Source: Kocuria subflava
GTDB lineage: Bacteria; Actinomycetota; Actinomycetes; Actinomycetales; Micrococcaceae
NCBI RefSeq assembly: GCF_012163155.1
Contig: NZ_JAAVUN010000018.1
Span: 1-59,454, forward strand
Direction: 5' to 3'
DNA: 59,454 bases
Below, piece by piece: positions 44,781 through 57,090 of the stretch; within the stretch, counting starts at the first letter, position 1, and the number at the start of each line of letters is the position of its first letter. The notes beneath the pieces are model-generated. The model made no database searches, was not told where the DNA came from, and worked only from the letters and a program-made list of their open reading frames with translations. Both the position numbers and the translations under genes were made by a program.

Positions 44781-45446
44781 ATGACCACCCACCCGGATCC
44801 TTTTGAACCATCCGAGGTGATGGACCACATCCAGGCCGCTGAATCGGATGAGGCCGAGCTGAACGTGGTGCACATTGCGGATGAGGTGGATGCGGCTGCT
44901 GCCGCGTTGACCCGGATGCGCCACGCTGCAGAGGCCCGCGGCCAGGGCAGGCTCTACGGAGCTGCAGCCAAGGCGAACCTGCGGCAGTTCGGGGCAGCCA
45001 TGGATGCGCGTACCGCCACACCCGTACGCCGGGGGGAGGAACAGACCGATCCGCGCCAGCTGGGTGGCTACTCCGGTTCGGGTACCTCCCGGCGTGACCC
45101 GCAGGGCGTGGGATCGGTGATGAGCAAGTTCGTGGCCGGACGCGGATGGCGCACCCCCATCAACGTGTGGTCCGTGATGGAGAAGTGGCCGCAGATCGTG
45201 GGCTCCTACGTGGCGCAGAACTGCACTCCGGAGACTTTTGAGGACACCGTGCTCACCGTCAGGTGCTCATCCACGGCACAGGCCACCAACCTACGGATGA
45301 TGCAGTCCCAGATCCTGAAGAAAATCGAATCGGAGTTGGGCAGTGGAATCGTGACCCGTCTTGAGGTCCACGGCCCCGTGGCACCCAGTTGGAAGCACGG
45401 TCGGCGCACCGTCCGTGGACGCGGTCCCCGCGACACCTACGGGTGA
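44781..45446 (+). CDS. DciA-type helicase-loading protein (DUF721)
   Basis: The product is 221 residues from ATG 44781, one base after the recF stop. The N-terminal half is charged and variable. The DUF721 domain begins about residue 115 (VMSKFVAGRGWRTPINVWSVMEKWPQIVGSYVAQNCTPETFEDTVLTVRCSSTAQATNLRMMQSQILKKI). DciA proteins are thought to assist DnaB loading in bacteria that lack DnaC/DnaI. Position between recF and gyrB is the usual actinobacterial one. The 371 bp after it hold the gyrB leader. Confidence 0.9.
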   Translation: MTTHPDPFEPSEVMDHIQAAESDEAELNVVHIADEVDAAAAALTRMRHAAEARGQGRLYGAAAKANLRQFGAAMDARTATPVRRGEEQTDPRQLGGYSGSGTSRRDPQGVGSVMSKFVAGRGWRTPINVWSVMEKWPQIVGSYVAQNCTPETFEDTVLTVRCSSTAQATNLRMMQSQILKKIESELGSGIVTRLEVHGPVAPSWKHGRRTVRGRGPRDTYG

Positions 45447-47929
<2,483 letters not shown>

Positions 47930-48032
47930 TCCTTCATGCCGCAAGCGACATATCACCAGATGAGAGTCGTATTGCTGAGCAGATCAGAGCCGGTGAAGCA
48001 CAAGAGTTGAGACAAGGACGGACCAGGCACCA

Positions 48033-50717
48033 ATGAGTGACGAAACTCAGGGAACGCCCGCAGAGCCCACCCCCGGGACGGATGCTGCAGCCCAAGTGGA
48101 GGCCACCACCCTGGATGGCGCCATCATCACCGAGCGCGTGGAGCAGGTGGACCTGCAGACGGAAATGCAGCGCTCCTACCTGGACTACGCCATGGCGGTC
48201 ATCGTGGGCCGCGCGTTGCCGGATGTGCGCGACGGCTTGAAGCCCGTGCACCGCCGGGTGATCTACACCATGTACGACGGCGGTTTCCGCCCGGACCGCT
48301 CCTTCAACAAGTGCGCCCGCGTGGTGGGTGACGTCATGGGTCACTACCACCCCCACGGTGACTCCGCGATCTACGACGCCCTGGTCCGTCTGATCCAGCA
48401 GTGGGTCATGCGCTACCCGCTGGCCTTGGGTCAGGGCAACTTTGGTTCCCCGGGCAACGACGGCGCGGCCGCCCCGCGTTACACCGAGACCAAGATGGCG
48501 CCGTTGGCCATGGAGATGGTCCGGGACATCCACGAGGAAACCGTGGACTTCCAGGACAACTACGACGGCAAGAACCAGGAGCCCGTGGTTCTTCCCGCGC
48601 GTTTCCCCAACTTGTTGGCCAACGGTTCCTCCGGCATCGCCGTCGGAATGGCAACCAACATCCCCCCGCACAATCTGCGGGAACTGGCCGACGGTGTGCA
48701 GTGGGCGCTGCAGAACCCGGAAGCTTCCCGTGAAGAGTTGTTGGAGGCGCTGCTCAAGCGCATCAAGGGTCCTGACTTCCCCACGGGCGCCCAGATCCTG
48801 GGGCACAAGGGCATTGAGGACGCCTACCGCACCGGGCGCGGCTCCATCAAGATGCGGGCCGTGGTCAACGTGGAGGAGATCCAGGGGCGCACCTGCCTGG
48901 TGGTCACCGAGCTGCCCTACATGGTCAACCCGGACAACCTGGCCGTGAAAATTGCCGATCTGGTCAAGGACGGCAAGATCCCGGGCATCGCTGACATGCG
49001 CGATGAAACCTCCGGGCGAACCGGTCAGCGTCTGGTGATCGTGCTCAAACGGGATGCCATCCCCAAGGTGGTGCTCAACAACCTCTACAAGCACACCCCG
49101 CTGCAGGAGAACTTCTCCGCCAACATGCTGGCCCTGGTGGACGGTGTGCCGCGCACTCTGTCCCTGGATGCCTTCATCCGGCACTGGGCCAAGCACCAGA
49201 TTGAAGTCATTGTCCGCCGTACCCAGTACCGTCTGCGCCAGGCCCAGGAGGAAGCCCACATCCTGCGCGGCCTGCTGAAGGCCCTGGACGCGTTGGACGA
49301 GGTCATTGCCCTGATCCGGCGTTCGCCCACCCCGGATGAGGCCCGTACCGGCTTGATGCAGCTTCTGGAGATCGATGAGGAACAGGCCCAGGCCATCCTC
49401 AACATGCAGTTGCGCCGCCTGGCAGCCTTGGAGCGTCAGAAGATCCAGGACCGTTTTGCGGAGCTGGAAGAGATGATTCGTAATTACGAATCCATCCTGG
49501 CTTCCGAGCAGCGTCAGCGGGAGATCATCTCCGAGGAACTGCAGGAGATCGTCCAGCGCTATGGGGACGACCGCCGCACGGAGATCCTCATGGGCTACGA
49601 CGGCGACATGTCCGTGGAGGACCTGATCCCGGAAGAAGACGTGGTGGTCACCATCACCCGCGGCGGTTACGTCAAGCGCACTCGCTCGGACGAGTACCGT
49701 GCCCAGCGCCGTGGCGGCAAGGGTGTTCGCGGTGCCACCTTGCGCGGGGACGATGTGGTGGAGCACTTCTTCACCACCACCACGCACCGCTGGATCCTGT
49801 TCTTCACCAACTACGGCAGGGTCTACCGGACCAAGGCCTATGAGCTGCAGGAAGCCGGGCGCGACGCCAAGGGTCAGCACGTGGCCAACATCATGGCCTT
49901 CCAACCGGATGAACACATTGCCCAGGTCATGGAACTGGAGAGCTACCAGGACGCCCCGTACCTGGTGTTGGCCACCCGCCGCGGTCTGGTCAAGAAGACC
50001 CGTCTGGAGGATTACGACACCAACCGCGCTGCCGGGGTGATCGCCATCAACCTGCGTGAAGGTGATGAATTGGTCTCCGCCAAGTTGGTCTCCACCGAGG
50101 ACGACATGCTCTTGGTCTCCCGCAACGGCCAGTCCTTGCGCTTCAGCGCCACGGATGACGCCCTGCGCCCCATGGGCCGGGCCACCTCCGGTGTGACCGG
50201 CATGAAGTTCCGCGCGGATGACGAACTCCTGGCCGCACAAGTGGTCCGGGACGGCACGGAGTCCTTTGTGTTCGTGGTGACGGAGGGTGGTTACGCCAAG
50301 CGCACCATCGTGGACCAGTACCGCGTCCAGGGCCGCGGCGGCTTGGGCATCAAGGTGGCCAAGCTCGACGACGACCGAGGCCGTCTGGCCGGTGCCCTGA
50401 TTGTTGGCGAGAACGACGAAGTGATGGTGGTGATGTCCTCCGGCAAGGTGGTGCGCTCCGCCGTCGCCGAAGTTCCCGCCAAGGGACGCGACACCATGGG
50501 TGTGATCTTTGCCAAACCCGCCACCAACGATTCGATTGTGGGCGTGGCCTGGAATGCAGATCGCCACATTGAAGAAGACGTGGTGAATGACGCTGATGAG
50601 AACTCAGTGCCGGAAACCACGACTGCAACAGACGGTGAAGAGGATACGCCTGTGACATCATCAGCTGATCCCAATGACGTAACGTTGGATCCAGAAATCA
50701 ACGGAGGTGACGCATGA
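48033..50717 (+). CDS. gyrA: DNA gyrase subunit A
   Basis: The product is 894 residues from ATG 48033. The breakage-reunion domain has the quinolone region [20 protein letters not shown], with the usual Ser and Asp, and the catalytic Tyr in APRYTETKM. Six-bladed C-terminal pinwheel repeats follow ([31 protein letters not shown] carries the GyrA box QRRGGKG). An acidic C-terminal tail after residue 840 is typical of variable ends. It overlaps the next gene by four bases (ATGA). Confidence 0.98.
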   Translation: MSDETQGTPAEPTPGTDAAAQVEATTLDGAIITERVEQVDLQTEMQRSYLDYAMAVIVGRALPDVRDGLKPVHRRVIYTMYDGGFRPDRSFNKCARVVGDVMGHYHPHGDSAIYDALVRLIQQWVMRYPLALGQGNFGSPGNDGAAAPRYTETKMAPLAMEMVRDIHEETVDFQDNYDGKNQEPVVLPARFPNLLANGSSGIAVGMATNIPPHNLRELADGVQWALQNPEASREELLEALLKRIKGPDFPTGAQILGHKGIEDAYRTGRGSIKMRAVVNVEEIQGRTCLVVTELPYMVNPDNLAVKIADLVKDGKIPGIADMRDETSGRTGQRLVIVLKRDAIPKVVLNNLYKHTPLQENFSANMLALVDGVPRTLSLDAFIRHWAKHQIEVIVRRTQYRLRQAQEEAHILRGLLKALDALDEVIALIRRSPTPDEARTGLMQLLEIDEEQAQAILNMQLRRLAALERQKIQDRFAELEEMIRNYESILASEQRQREIISEELQEIVQRYGDDRRTEILMGYDGDMSVEDLIPEEDVVVTITRGGYVKRTRSDEYRAQRRGGKGVRGATLRGDDVVEHFFTTTTHRWILFFTNYGRVYRTKAYELQEAGRDAKGQHVANIMAFQPDEHIAQVMELESYQDAPYLVLATRRGLVKKTRLEDYDTNRAAGVIAINLREGDELVSAKLVSTEDDMLLVSRNGQSLRFSATDDALRPMGRATSGVTGMKFRADDELLAAQVVRDGTESFVFVVTEGGYAKRTIVDQYRVQGRGGLGIKVAKLDDDRGRLAGALIVGENDEVMVVMSSGKVVRSAVAEVPAKGRDTMGVIFAKPATNDSIVGVAWNADRHIEEDVVNDADENSVPETTTATDGEEDTPVTSSADPNDVTLDPEINGGDA

Positions 50718-51295
50718 GCCCGGAGGCACGTTCGAGCACGAGCGGTCGAACAACATCCAAGTCGGCTGCGGGTGCCAAGGGTCAGAAGACCTCAGGTTCT
50801 TCACCCTCCGGCGGCAATGCCGCGGGCTCGGCCGCATCCGGTTCCAACGCACCGGCCAAGGCAACCGAAAAGTCCACCAGGACCAACAACCGGCCCTCCA
50901 CCAAGGGCCTGGTTCGCCCGGCACCGCGCGCCAAGGTGCGTCGCGCCCGCCTGGTGGTCTCCAAGGTGGACCCGTGGTCAGTGCTCAAGCTGGCGTTCCT
51001 GTTCTCCGTGGCATTGGGCATCATCACCCTGGTGGCTGCCGTTCTGCTGTGGATCCTCATGGACATCACGGGCCTGTTCGACGGCATCAACGAGCTCATG
51101 GGAATGCTTGCCGGTCCGGAAGGCTCCACGGACATCCGTGATGTGGTCTCCCTGGGACAAGTGGCCGTGATCGCCACCGTGTTCTCCGTGATCAACGTGA
51201 TCTTGTTGACCCTGCTCTCCGTCCTGGCTTCCGTGCTCTACAACTTGGCAGCCGGCCTGATCGGCGGCATCGGTCTGACCCTGACCGACGACTGA
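50714..51295 (+). CDS. DUF3566 membrane protein
   Basis: The product is 193 residues; the start overlaps the gyrA stop. After a Ser/Gly/Ala/Lys-rich cytoplasmic tail of about 75 residues come the DUF3566 domain with [40 protein letters not shown] (helix 1) and [44 protein letters not shown] (helix 2). The gene follows gyrA in most actinobacteria (Rv0007 type), but the function is unknown. Confidence 0.92.
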   Translation: MSPEARSSTSGRTTSKSAAGAKGQKTSGSSPSGGNAAGSAASGSNAPAKATEKSTRTNNRPSTKGLVRPAPRAKVRRARLVVSKVDPWSVLKLAFLFSVALGIITLVAAVLLWILMDITGLFDGINELMGMLAGPEGSTDIRDVVSLGQVAVIATVFSVINVILLTLLSVLASVLYNLAAGLIGGIGLTLTDD

Positions 51296-51387
51296 TCCGT
51301 GATCCTGCCGGTGCCCGCCGGTTTGTAGAGCTGGCGCAGCATCGTGTAAGGTCTTCTCTCGGTCCCAGCCGCATGGCAAGGACCCAC

Positions 51388-51461
51388 GGGCGTATAGCTC
51401 AGACGGTTAGAGCGCTTCGCTGATAACGAAGAGGTCCCAGGTTCAATTCCTGGTACGCCCA
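51388..51461 (+). tRNA. tRNA-Ile (GAT)
   Basis: The 74-nt cloverleaf has acceptor GGGCGTA/TACGCCC, a D-arm GCTC..GAGC, anticodon stem CTTCG/CGAAG with loop CTGATAA (anticodon GAT), and T-arm CCAGG-TTCAATT-CCTGG. The 3' CCA is not encoded and must be added by the cca product. Confidence 0.97.
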
Positions 51462-51493
51462 CGGAATCGATGTCCACAGCAAGGATTTGCGTC

Positions 51494-51625
51494 GTGAAGA
51501 AAGTTCTTCTCACCACAGCAGTCATTGTTTCGGGCGCGATTGCGGCAGGATTTGCCAACCAGCGGATCCAGTCACAGGAAGCGGATCGCCAAGCATGGAG
51601 TGAAGCAACCGACCCGGTTGAGTAG
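51494..51625 (+). CDS. DLW-39-like small protein
   Basis: The ORF is 43 codons from GTG 51494: VKKVLLTTAVIVSGAIAAGF, then ANQRIQSQEADRQAWSEATDPVE. A single hydrophobic helix and the tail xxAWSEATDPV resemble the DLW-39 family of about 39-residue actinobacterial proteins (consensus DLWTEATDPV), found next to the gyrA-side tRNA genes. The DLW core is replaced by QAW. Its place between tRNA-Ile and tRNA-Ala supports the call. Function unknown. Confidence 0.75.
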   Translation: MKKVLLTTAVIVSGAIAAGFANQRIQSQEADRQAWSEATDPVE

Positions 51626-51666
51626 ACTGCTCAACACCGTGCTGGTTCTTCTGAACCAGCAGTCAC

Positions 51667-51739
51667 GGGGGCATGGCGCAATTGGTAGCGCATCTGCTTT
51701 GCAAGCAGAGGGTTAGGGGTTCGAGTCCCCTTGCCTCCA
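51667..51739 (+). tRNA. tRNA-Ala (TGC)
   Basis: The 73-nt cloverleaf has acceptor GGGGGCA/TGCCTCC, D-arm GCGC..GCGC, anticodon stem CTGCT/AGCAG with loop TTTGCAA (anticodon TGC), and T-arm AGGGG-TTCGAGT-CCCCT. CCA is not encoded. Confidence 0.97.
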
Positions 51740-51752
51740 CAACTGAATCAAT

Positions 51753-51788
51753 CACAAGGCCCCGGGGTTAACGCTCCGGGGCCTTGTG
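51753..51788 (+). terminator. terminator after tRNA-Ala
   Basis: Perfect 13-bp arms CACAAGGCCCCGG and CCGGGGCCTTGTG lie 14 bp after the tRNA. Confidence 0.8.
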
Positions 51789-51812
51789 CATGCACCGCAG
51801 GCTGTCCCTCTC

Positions 51813-51888
51813 CCCGTGAGATCACCGCCCGATGATGAGATCACCGGCAACGGGGTGTCATCTCACCAGTTGCCGGTGATCTCACGGG
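51813..51888 (+). promoter_or_regulatory. competing-hairpin element upstream of the PTS genes
   Basis: One right arm (GTTGCCGGTGATCTCACGGG, 51869-51888) can pair with either of two left arms: CCCGTGAGATCACCG (51813-51827, 15 bp) or TGAGATCACCGGCAAC (51836-51851, 16 bp). The two pairings exclude each other. It lies in the 422-bp gene-free gap between tRNA-Ala and ptsI, about 270 bp before the PTS start. It may be a leader switch or only a nested repeat. Confidence 0.45.
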
Positions 51889-52161
51889 CGGGGCCACCAA
51901 ACGCAAACGTACCCACAAAGACCCACAGGAAACCTGGAGCAACTGGAGCTGTGTCAGGTGGTGGAACGCTTACTGTTCAACTGCGCCTCAATCTGCTCCA
52001 GGCAGGGATCCACGGGGAGTCATTCACCACGGGCCCAAGGGTGTAAGGTCACGGTCGGTCACGTAGCTGATTGTGTTGTGCCACACGCGGAACAATGAGC
52101 GCTACCGTACAACTGCGCCCTGTGGCGCCCGCCCCTGATCAACGGAGAGAAGAGGGACGCA

Positions 52162-54864
52162 ATGAGTGAGCCAACTGCGGCCACCGGGATCGATTTCATC
52201 GCTCCCCTGACTGGTGTTTTGGTACCGATCGAACAGGTGCCGGACCCGGTTTTCGCCCAGAAGATGATGGGTGAAGGTTTCTCGATCGACCCCTTGGCCG
52301 GTCAGCTGGTTTCGCCTCTCGCCGGTGAGGTGGTGGACCTTCAGCAGTCGGGCCACGCCGTGACCATTCGCTCCACGGAGGGTCTTGAGGTGCTCATGCA
52401 CATCGGCCTGGACACCGTGGGTCTGCAGGGCCAGGGCTTCACCCCCTTGGTGGAACACGGTGCGCAGGTCACCGCGGGCCAGCCCTTGATCGACTTCGAG
52501 TTGGATTTCCTGGCTACGCGCGCCAAGAGCCTGCTCACCCAGATCGTGATCGTCAACTCCGATCTGCTCTCCTCCCTGACCCCCGAATCCGGTCTGGTGA
52601 CTGCTGGTCAGGACGTGGCCGCCCGCGCTGAGCTCAAGTCCTCCACCCACCACGACGCCGCCGCCGGTTCCACCGCCGCTGGGGTTGCGGCCGGTGCAGG
52701 AGCTGGTGCAGCTGCAGGCGCTGCTGCCGGTACCCCCTGGGGTGAAGGAGCCGACTCCCAGGACGCAGCTCAGGGTGGCGCCACCACCGCCACTGCCGAG
52801 GTGCTGATCCCTAACCCCACCGGCATGCACGCCCGGCCCGCCGCCAACCTGGTCAATGTGGCCAAGGAGTTCGATTCCGAAATCCAGTTGGACAAGGAAG
52901 ACGAATCCGGCAGTGCCAAGTCGATCGTCTCCATCCTGGCCATGGCCCTGGCCTACGGGGACAAGATGACCATCACCGCCACGGGCTCCGACGCCCAGGA
53001 GGCAGTCGATGCCCTGGTCCAAGCCATCAAGGACGGTCTAGGCGAAGAAGTTGGCACCATGCCTTCTGGCACCGCTGACACCGTGGCCACCCCGGCGGTT
53101 GCAGAAACCGCCGGCCTGAAGGCTCCGGAGGAAGAGGTCTCCCACGAACCCAAGTCCGGTGACCCCAACATCCTGCTGGGTGTCACGGCCTCCCCGGGTC
53201 TGGGAATCGGGCACGTGGTGCAGATGCGCCAGGCAGAGATCGAGGTCCAAGAGACCGCTGCGGATCCCACCCAGGAACGTGCCGCTCTGGACTCCGCCAT
53301 CCAGTCCTCCATCGGTGAGCTGGGTGAGTTGGAGCAGCGCCTGACCAACGAGGGTTCAGCGGACAAGGCAGAGATCTTCCGCGCCCACCAGGAGATCCTG
53401 CGGGATCCCGAACTGGTCAACAACGCGCAGAAGAGCATTGACTCCGGCAAGAGCGCGGCATTCGCATGGCGTGAGTCCTACACGGGCTTTGCTTCCCAGC
53501 TGGAGGGCCTGGACAACGAGGTGCTGGCAGGGCGTGCCGCAGACATGCGCGACGTCGGTCAGCGCGTGCTGGCCACCCTGACCGGTCAGCACCAGGAGAA
53601 GGCCGAGCTTTCTGAAGGCACCATCCTGATCGCTGAGGACCTCACCCCCTCGGACACCGCCCAGCTGGATCGCTCCAAGGTGGTCGGCTTTGCCACCACG
53701 CAGGGTGGGGCCTCCTCCCACGTGGCCATCATCGCCCGGTCCATGGACATCCCCGCCGTCGCCGGCATTGAGAACCGTGCCCTTCAGATCTCGGAAGGGT
53801 CCCGTGTGGTGCTGGATGGCACTGCCGGAAAGCTGCAACTGAACCTCTCTGACGATGAGATCTCCGGGATCCAGGACCGTCAGCGCCGGATCGCAGAGCG
53901 CAAGGCCGTTGAGGACGCAGCCAAGGATGAACCGGCTGTGACCACGGATGGCCACCAGGTCGCCGTCGTTGCCAACATCGGCAGTGCAGCCGATGCCCGT
54001 GAAGCCGTGGCCCACGGTGCCGAAGGTGTGGGCCTGCTGCGTTCCGAGTTCGTGTTCATGGAGCGGCCCACGGCCCCCACTGAGCAGGAACAGGCCGATG
54101 TGTACGCGGAGTGCTCCCGTGCGTTGAAGCCCGGGCAGCCGCTGGTGCTGCGCGCCCTGGACGTGGGTGGGGACAAGCCGCTGAGCTACCTGCCCATCCC
54201 CAAGGAGGAGAACCCGTTCCTGGGCATCCGCGGTGTGCGTGTGGGTCTGGAACAGCCGGATGTGCTGCGCACCCAGCTGCGCGCCATCTTTGCGGCAGCT
54301 GACGCCGGAGCGGAACTGCACGTCATGTTCCCCATGATCGCCACCATCCAGGACTGGCGTGCCGCCAAGGCGATCTTTGACGAGGAGAAGGCTGCCTCCG
54401 GGATCACCACCACGGTTTCCTGCGGCATCATGATGGAGGTTCCCTCCGTTGCCGTGATGGCCCAGCAGTTCGCCGCTGAGGAAGGCTGTGACTTCTTCAG
54501 CGTGGGCACCAATGACCTCACCAGCTACACCCTGGCGATGGACCGCGGCCACCCCAAGCTGGCCGCACAGGTAGACCCGTGCAACCCCGCCGTGCTGACC
54601 CTGATCGGTCAGGCCGCTGCGGCGCTGCACGCCCAAGGAAAGTGGCTCGGGGTGTGCGGTGGCGTGGCCTCCGACCCCCAGGCCGTTCCGATCCTGGTTG
54701 GACTCGGCGTTGACGAGCTCAGCTGTTCCATCCCGGCAGTCGCCTCTGTTAAGGCAGCCGTCCGGGCCAATTCCCTGGAGCACTGCAAGGACCTGGCCGC
54801 CAAGGCTGTGACCTGCTCCACCCCTGAAGAGGTTCGCTCACTGGTCCCCGTGGACGAGTACTGA
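52162..54864 (+). CDS. fused PTS protein EIIA-HPr-EI
   Basis: This 900-residue fusion starts MSEPTAATGIDFIAPLTGVL. The EIIA(Glc-type) domain has active His in LEVLMHIGLDTVGL (H80). After an Ala/Gly-rich linker (about 165-190) comes HPr with NPTGMHARPAANLV (H223). Enzyme I starts about 335 (NILLGVTASPGLGIG) with active His in GGASSHVAIIARSMDIPAVAG (H520) and the PEP-binding C-terminal barrel (FFSVGTNDLTSYTLAMDRG, GVCGGVASDP). One protein thus passes phosphate from PEP through EI, HPr and EIIA. The permease follows 38 bp downstream. No HPr kinase site (Ser46-type) is evident, typical of actinobacteria. Confidence 0.93.
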   Translation: MSEPTAATGIDFIAPLTGVLVPIEQVPDPVFAQKMMGEGFSIDPLAGQLVSPLAGEVVDLQQSGHAVTIRSTEGLEVLMHIGLDTVGLQGQGFTPLVEHGAQVTAGQPLIDFELDFLATRAKSLLTQIVIVNSDLLSSLTPESGLVTAGQDVAARAELKSSTHHDAAAGSTAAGVAAGAGAGAAAGAAAGTPWGEGADSQDAAQGGATTATAEVLIPNPTGMHARPAANLVNVAKEFDSEIQLDKEDESGSAKSIVSILAMALAYGDKMTITATGSDAQEAVDALVQAIKDGLGEEVGTMPSGTADTVATPAVAETAGLKAPEEEVSHEPKSGDPNILLGVTASPGLGIGHVVQMRQAEIEVQETAADPTQERAALDSAIQSSIGELGELEQRLTNEGSADKAEIFRAHQEILRDPELVNNAQKSIDSGKSAAFAWRESYTGFASQLEGLDNEVLAGRAADMRDVGQRVLATLTGQHQEKAELSEGTILIAEDLTPSDTAQLDRSKVVGFATTQGGASSHVAIIARSMDIPAVAGIENRALQISEGSRVVLDGTAGKLQLNLSDDEISGIQDRQRRIAERKAVEDAAKDEPAVTTDGHQVAVVANIGSAADAREAVAHGAEGVGLLRSEFVFMERPTAPTEQEQADVYAECSRALKPGQPLVLRALDVGGDKPLSYLPIPKEENPFLGIRGVRVGLEQPDVLRTQLRAIFAAADAGAELHVMFPMIATIQDWRAAKAIFDEEKAASGITTTVSCGIMMEVPSVAVMAQQFAAEEGCDFFSVGTNDLTSYTLAMDRGHPKLAAQVDPCNPAVLTLIGQAAAALHAQGKWLGVCGGVASDPQAVPILVGLGVDELSCSIPAVASVKAAVRANSLEHCKDLAAKAVTCSTPEEVRSLVPVDEY

Positions 54865-54902
54865 TTCCTCAGCTTGAGCGAAAACTGACAAGGATCCCCT
54901 CC

Positions 54903-56822
54903 ATGAGCAATTCAGCACAGCAGATTGTCGACGCCGTTGGTGGCCCCGACAACATTGCAAGCCTCACCCACTGCGCCACCCGCCTGCGTTTCCAGCTCAA
55001 TGACGCAAGCGTTGTGGATGCCAAGAAGGTTGACTCGATCGACGGCGTGATGGGCTCCGTCCCACAGGCCGGTGAGCGTTACCAGGTGATCATCGGCGGC
55101 GCGGTTCAGTCCGTGTACAACGAGATCAACGCCCTGCCCGCCATGGCCAATGCCGGTGCCAATTCCGGTGGCGCCAAGGGTGGCCAGTCTGCGGAGGACA
55201 TCAAGGCTGCCGCCCGTGCCCAGGGCCCGCGCGGCAAGTTCTCCTGGTTGGACAACTTCTTCGAGTTCCTCTCGGACTCATTCCGTCCCATCCTGGGTGC
55301 CCTGCTGGGTGCCTCCCTGTTCATCACCTTCATGGCGCTCATGGGCACCCTGGGCGTGATCGGCAACTGGGCTGACCCGCGTACGGACCTGCCGGCCTCC
55401 TGGCAGTTCGTGAACTTCATGTGGCAGTCCGTGTTCGTGTTCCTGCCGCTGATGGTGGCTTACAACGCCACCAAGAAGCTGGGAGCGGACCCGTGGGTGG
55501 GCTTTGCCGTGATGGCTCTGGTCATGCTGCCGGGGTTCTCCGCCATGGCCGAGCACCCGGACGCCTATCAGGCCAGCATTGCGGGCACTGATGTGACCCT
55601 GGTGGACATCTTCGGCATTCCGCTGACCATCTTTGGTTACGGCTCCCAGGTGTTCCCGCCGTTGCTGATGGCAGCCGTGTTGGGCCCCCTTTACAAGGGC
55701 CTGAAGAAGATCATCCCCGCCAACCTGCAGCTGATCTTTGTGCCGTTCCTGTCCATGTTGATCATGCTGCCGCTCACGGCCTTCCTGATCGGCCCCATCG
55801 GTGTGTTCGCCGGTGCCGGTCTGGCCAACGTGCTGCAGTCCGTGAACGACTTCTCCCCGTTCATCTTTGCCATCATCATCCCGCTGGCTTACCCGTTCAT
55901 GGTTCCGTTGGGTCTGCACTGGCCGATCAACGCCATCATGCTGCTCAACATCCAGACCTTGGGCTTCGACTACATCCAGGGCCCCATGGGTGCGTGGAAC
56001 TTCGCCTGCTTCGGTGCCACCGCCGGCGTGCTCTTCCTGGCCGTGAAGGACAAGGAAGTGCAAATGCGGCAGACGGCAACGGGTGCTCTGGCAGCCGGTC
56101 TGCTGGGTGGTATCTCCGAGCCCTCCCTGTACGGTATCCACCTGCGCTTCAAGCGGATCTACCCGCTGATGCTGGTTGGCTGTCTGGTGGGTGGCCTGGT
56201 CCAGGGCTTCGGCGGCGGCCAGGTGCACACCAACGCATTCGTGTTCACCTCCCTGCTGACCATCCCGGCCTTTGACCGCATCGGCCTCTACGCACTGTCC
56301 ATCGGTGGCGCCTTCCTGGTGGCCATGCTGTTGGTCATCATCTTTGACTACCGCACCCCGGAGCAGCGCGCCGAGGCCAAGGCCGCCAAGGCTGCTGCTG
56401 ACGGTCAGGACGTTGCAGGCGATGCCTCCATGCCCGGTGGCGTGGCTGGCGCTGCTCCCGCCGGTGTTGCTGCTGCGGACACCGCTGGTACCGGTTCCAC
56501 TCGTGCCGCTGGCGCTGCCGGTTCTGCCAATGCCGCGGATCCCAAGGACGCCGTGAACGACGACGAACAGGCAAAAGCCAGCCAATGGTTGGCCGCCTTG
56601 GGCGGGCCGGAGAACGTGACTCAGACTGATGCTGTTGCGGAAACGCGACTGCGTGTTGAGGTCAAGGACTCGGCCAAGGTGGATCAGGAAGCCCTGAAGT
56701 CGGCCGGTTTGCCGGGTGCGGTTCAGGTCTCCTCCAACCTGTGGCACCTGGTGGCTGGTTCTGATGCCAACCAGTACGCAGCTGCCATGGCTGCCAAGGT
56801 GGGTGGCCAGCCGGTCGGCTGA
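54903..56822 (+). CDS. PTS EIIBC permease (glucose/glucoside superfamily) with C-terminal pseudo-EIIB
   Basis: The product is 639 residues. The N-terminal EIIB has the phospho-Cys in SLTHCATRLRF (C24). The EIIC membrane domain (about 110-490) has around ten helices, with GISEPSLYGIHLRFKRIYPLM as the family substrate-site segment. The last 80 residues (WLAALGGPENVTQTDAVAETRLRVEV...) form a second EIIB-like copy in which the Cys position is not Cys. The EIIA it needs is supplied by the upstream fusion protein. The substrate is probably a glucoside, sucrose or trehalose; sequence alone does not settle it. Confidence 0.88.
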   Translation: MSNSAQQIVDAVGGPDNIASLTHCATRLRFQLNDASVVDAKKVDSIDGVMGSVPQAGERYQVIIGGAVQSVYNEINALPAMANAGANSGGAKGGQSAEDIKAAARAQGPRGKFSWLDNFFEFLSDSFRPILGALLGASLFITFMALMGTLGVIGNWADPRTDLPASWQFVNFMWQSVFVFLPLMVAYNATKKLGADPWVGFAVMALVMLPGFSAMAEHPDAYQASIAGTDVTLVDIFGIPLTIFGYGSQVFPPLLMAAVLGPLYKGLKKIIPANLQLIFVPFLSMLIMLPLTAFLIGPIGVFAGAGLANVLQSVNDFSPFIFAIIIPLAYPFMVPLGLHWPINAIMLLNIQTLGFDYIQGPMGAWNFACFGATAGVLFLAVKDKEVQMRQTATGALAAGLLGGISEPSLYGIHLRFKRIYPLMLVGCLVGGLVQGFGGGQVHTNAFVFTSLLTIPAFDRIGLYALSIGGAFLVAMLLVIIFDYRTPEQRAEAKAAKAAADGQDVAGDASMPGGVAGAAPAGVAAADTAGTGSTRAAGAAGSANAADPKDAVNDDEQAKASQWLAALGGPENVTQTDAVAETRLRVEVKDSAKVDQEALKSAGLPGAVQVSSNLWHLVAGSDANQYAAAMAAKVGGQPVG

Positions 56823-56832
56823 TCCTCAACTG

Positions 56833-56904
56833 CCTCCAGCCGAGTGGTCAAAAAACTCGCCCCTGAGCGCTCAGGGGCGAGTTTTTTGACCACTCGGATG
56901 GAGG
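56833..56904. terminator. 72-bp near-perfect palindrome between convergent genes
   Basis: The central 58 bp (56840-56897) are a perfect palindrome with 29-nt arms, containing A6 and T6 runs and centred on GAGC-GCTC. One mismatch further out, six more pairs extend it to 56833-56904. It lies between the PTS permease stop and the MFS gene stop, so a bidirectional terminator is likely. Confidence 0.75.
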
Positions 56905-56912
56905 TGGTGGTC

Positions 56913-57090
56913 TCAGCGTGAGTGACCGGAACGTGTGGATGCGGGCTTATTGTCCTCCAGGCGGAAGGCGAACAGGAGGATGGCAGCACCCAGCAGGGCC
57001 ATGGCAGCTCCCACCAACGACGGCGTGCGGTAACCCAACCCGGCGGTGATCACCAGACCACCGGTCCAGGCGCCCAGGGCGTTGGCTAGA
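56913..57090 (-). pseudogene. 3' fragment of an MFS transporter gene (cut off by IS)
   Basis: On the minus strand this encodes the last 58 residues of the transporter, LANALGAWTGGLVITAGLGY then RTPSLVG..., ending STRSGHSR. It joins perfectly to the fragment beyond the insertion element (MNHASLNLA-NALGAW) once one copy of the 6-bp duplication is removed. The last helix lies here, so the protein encoded by the 5' fragment lacks it. Confidence 0.9.
57085..57090. repeat. target-site duplication GCTAGA, left copy
   Basis: GCTAGA directly precedes the IS left end and recurs at 58185-58190. It fits the NCTAGN target preference known for IS481. Confidence 0.9.

Noticed and set aside
42653-44875. 740-codon minus-strand open frame
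   Set aside because: It is antisense to dnaN, recF and the start of dciA, which are certain genes.
47934-50567. 877-codon minus-strand open frame
   Set aside because: It is antisense to gyrA, with no plausible start site or family.
53356-54783. 475-codon minus-strand open frame
   Set aside because: It is antisense to the EI part of the PTS fusion; composition is that of a shadow.
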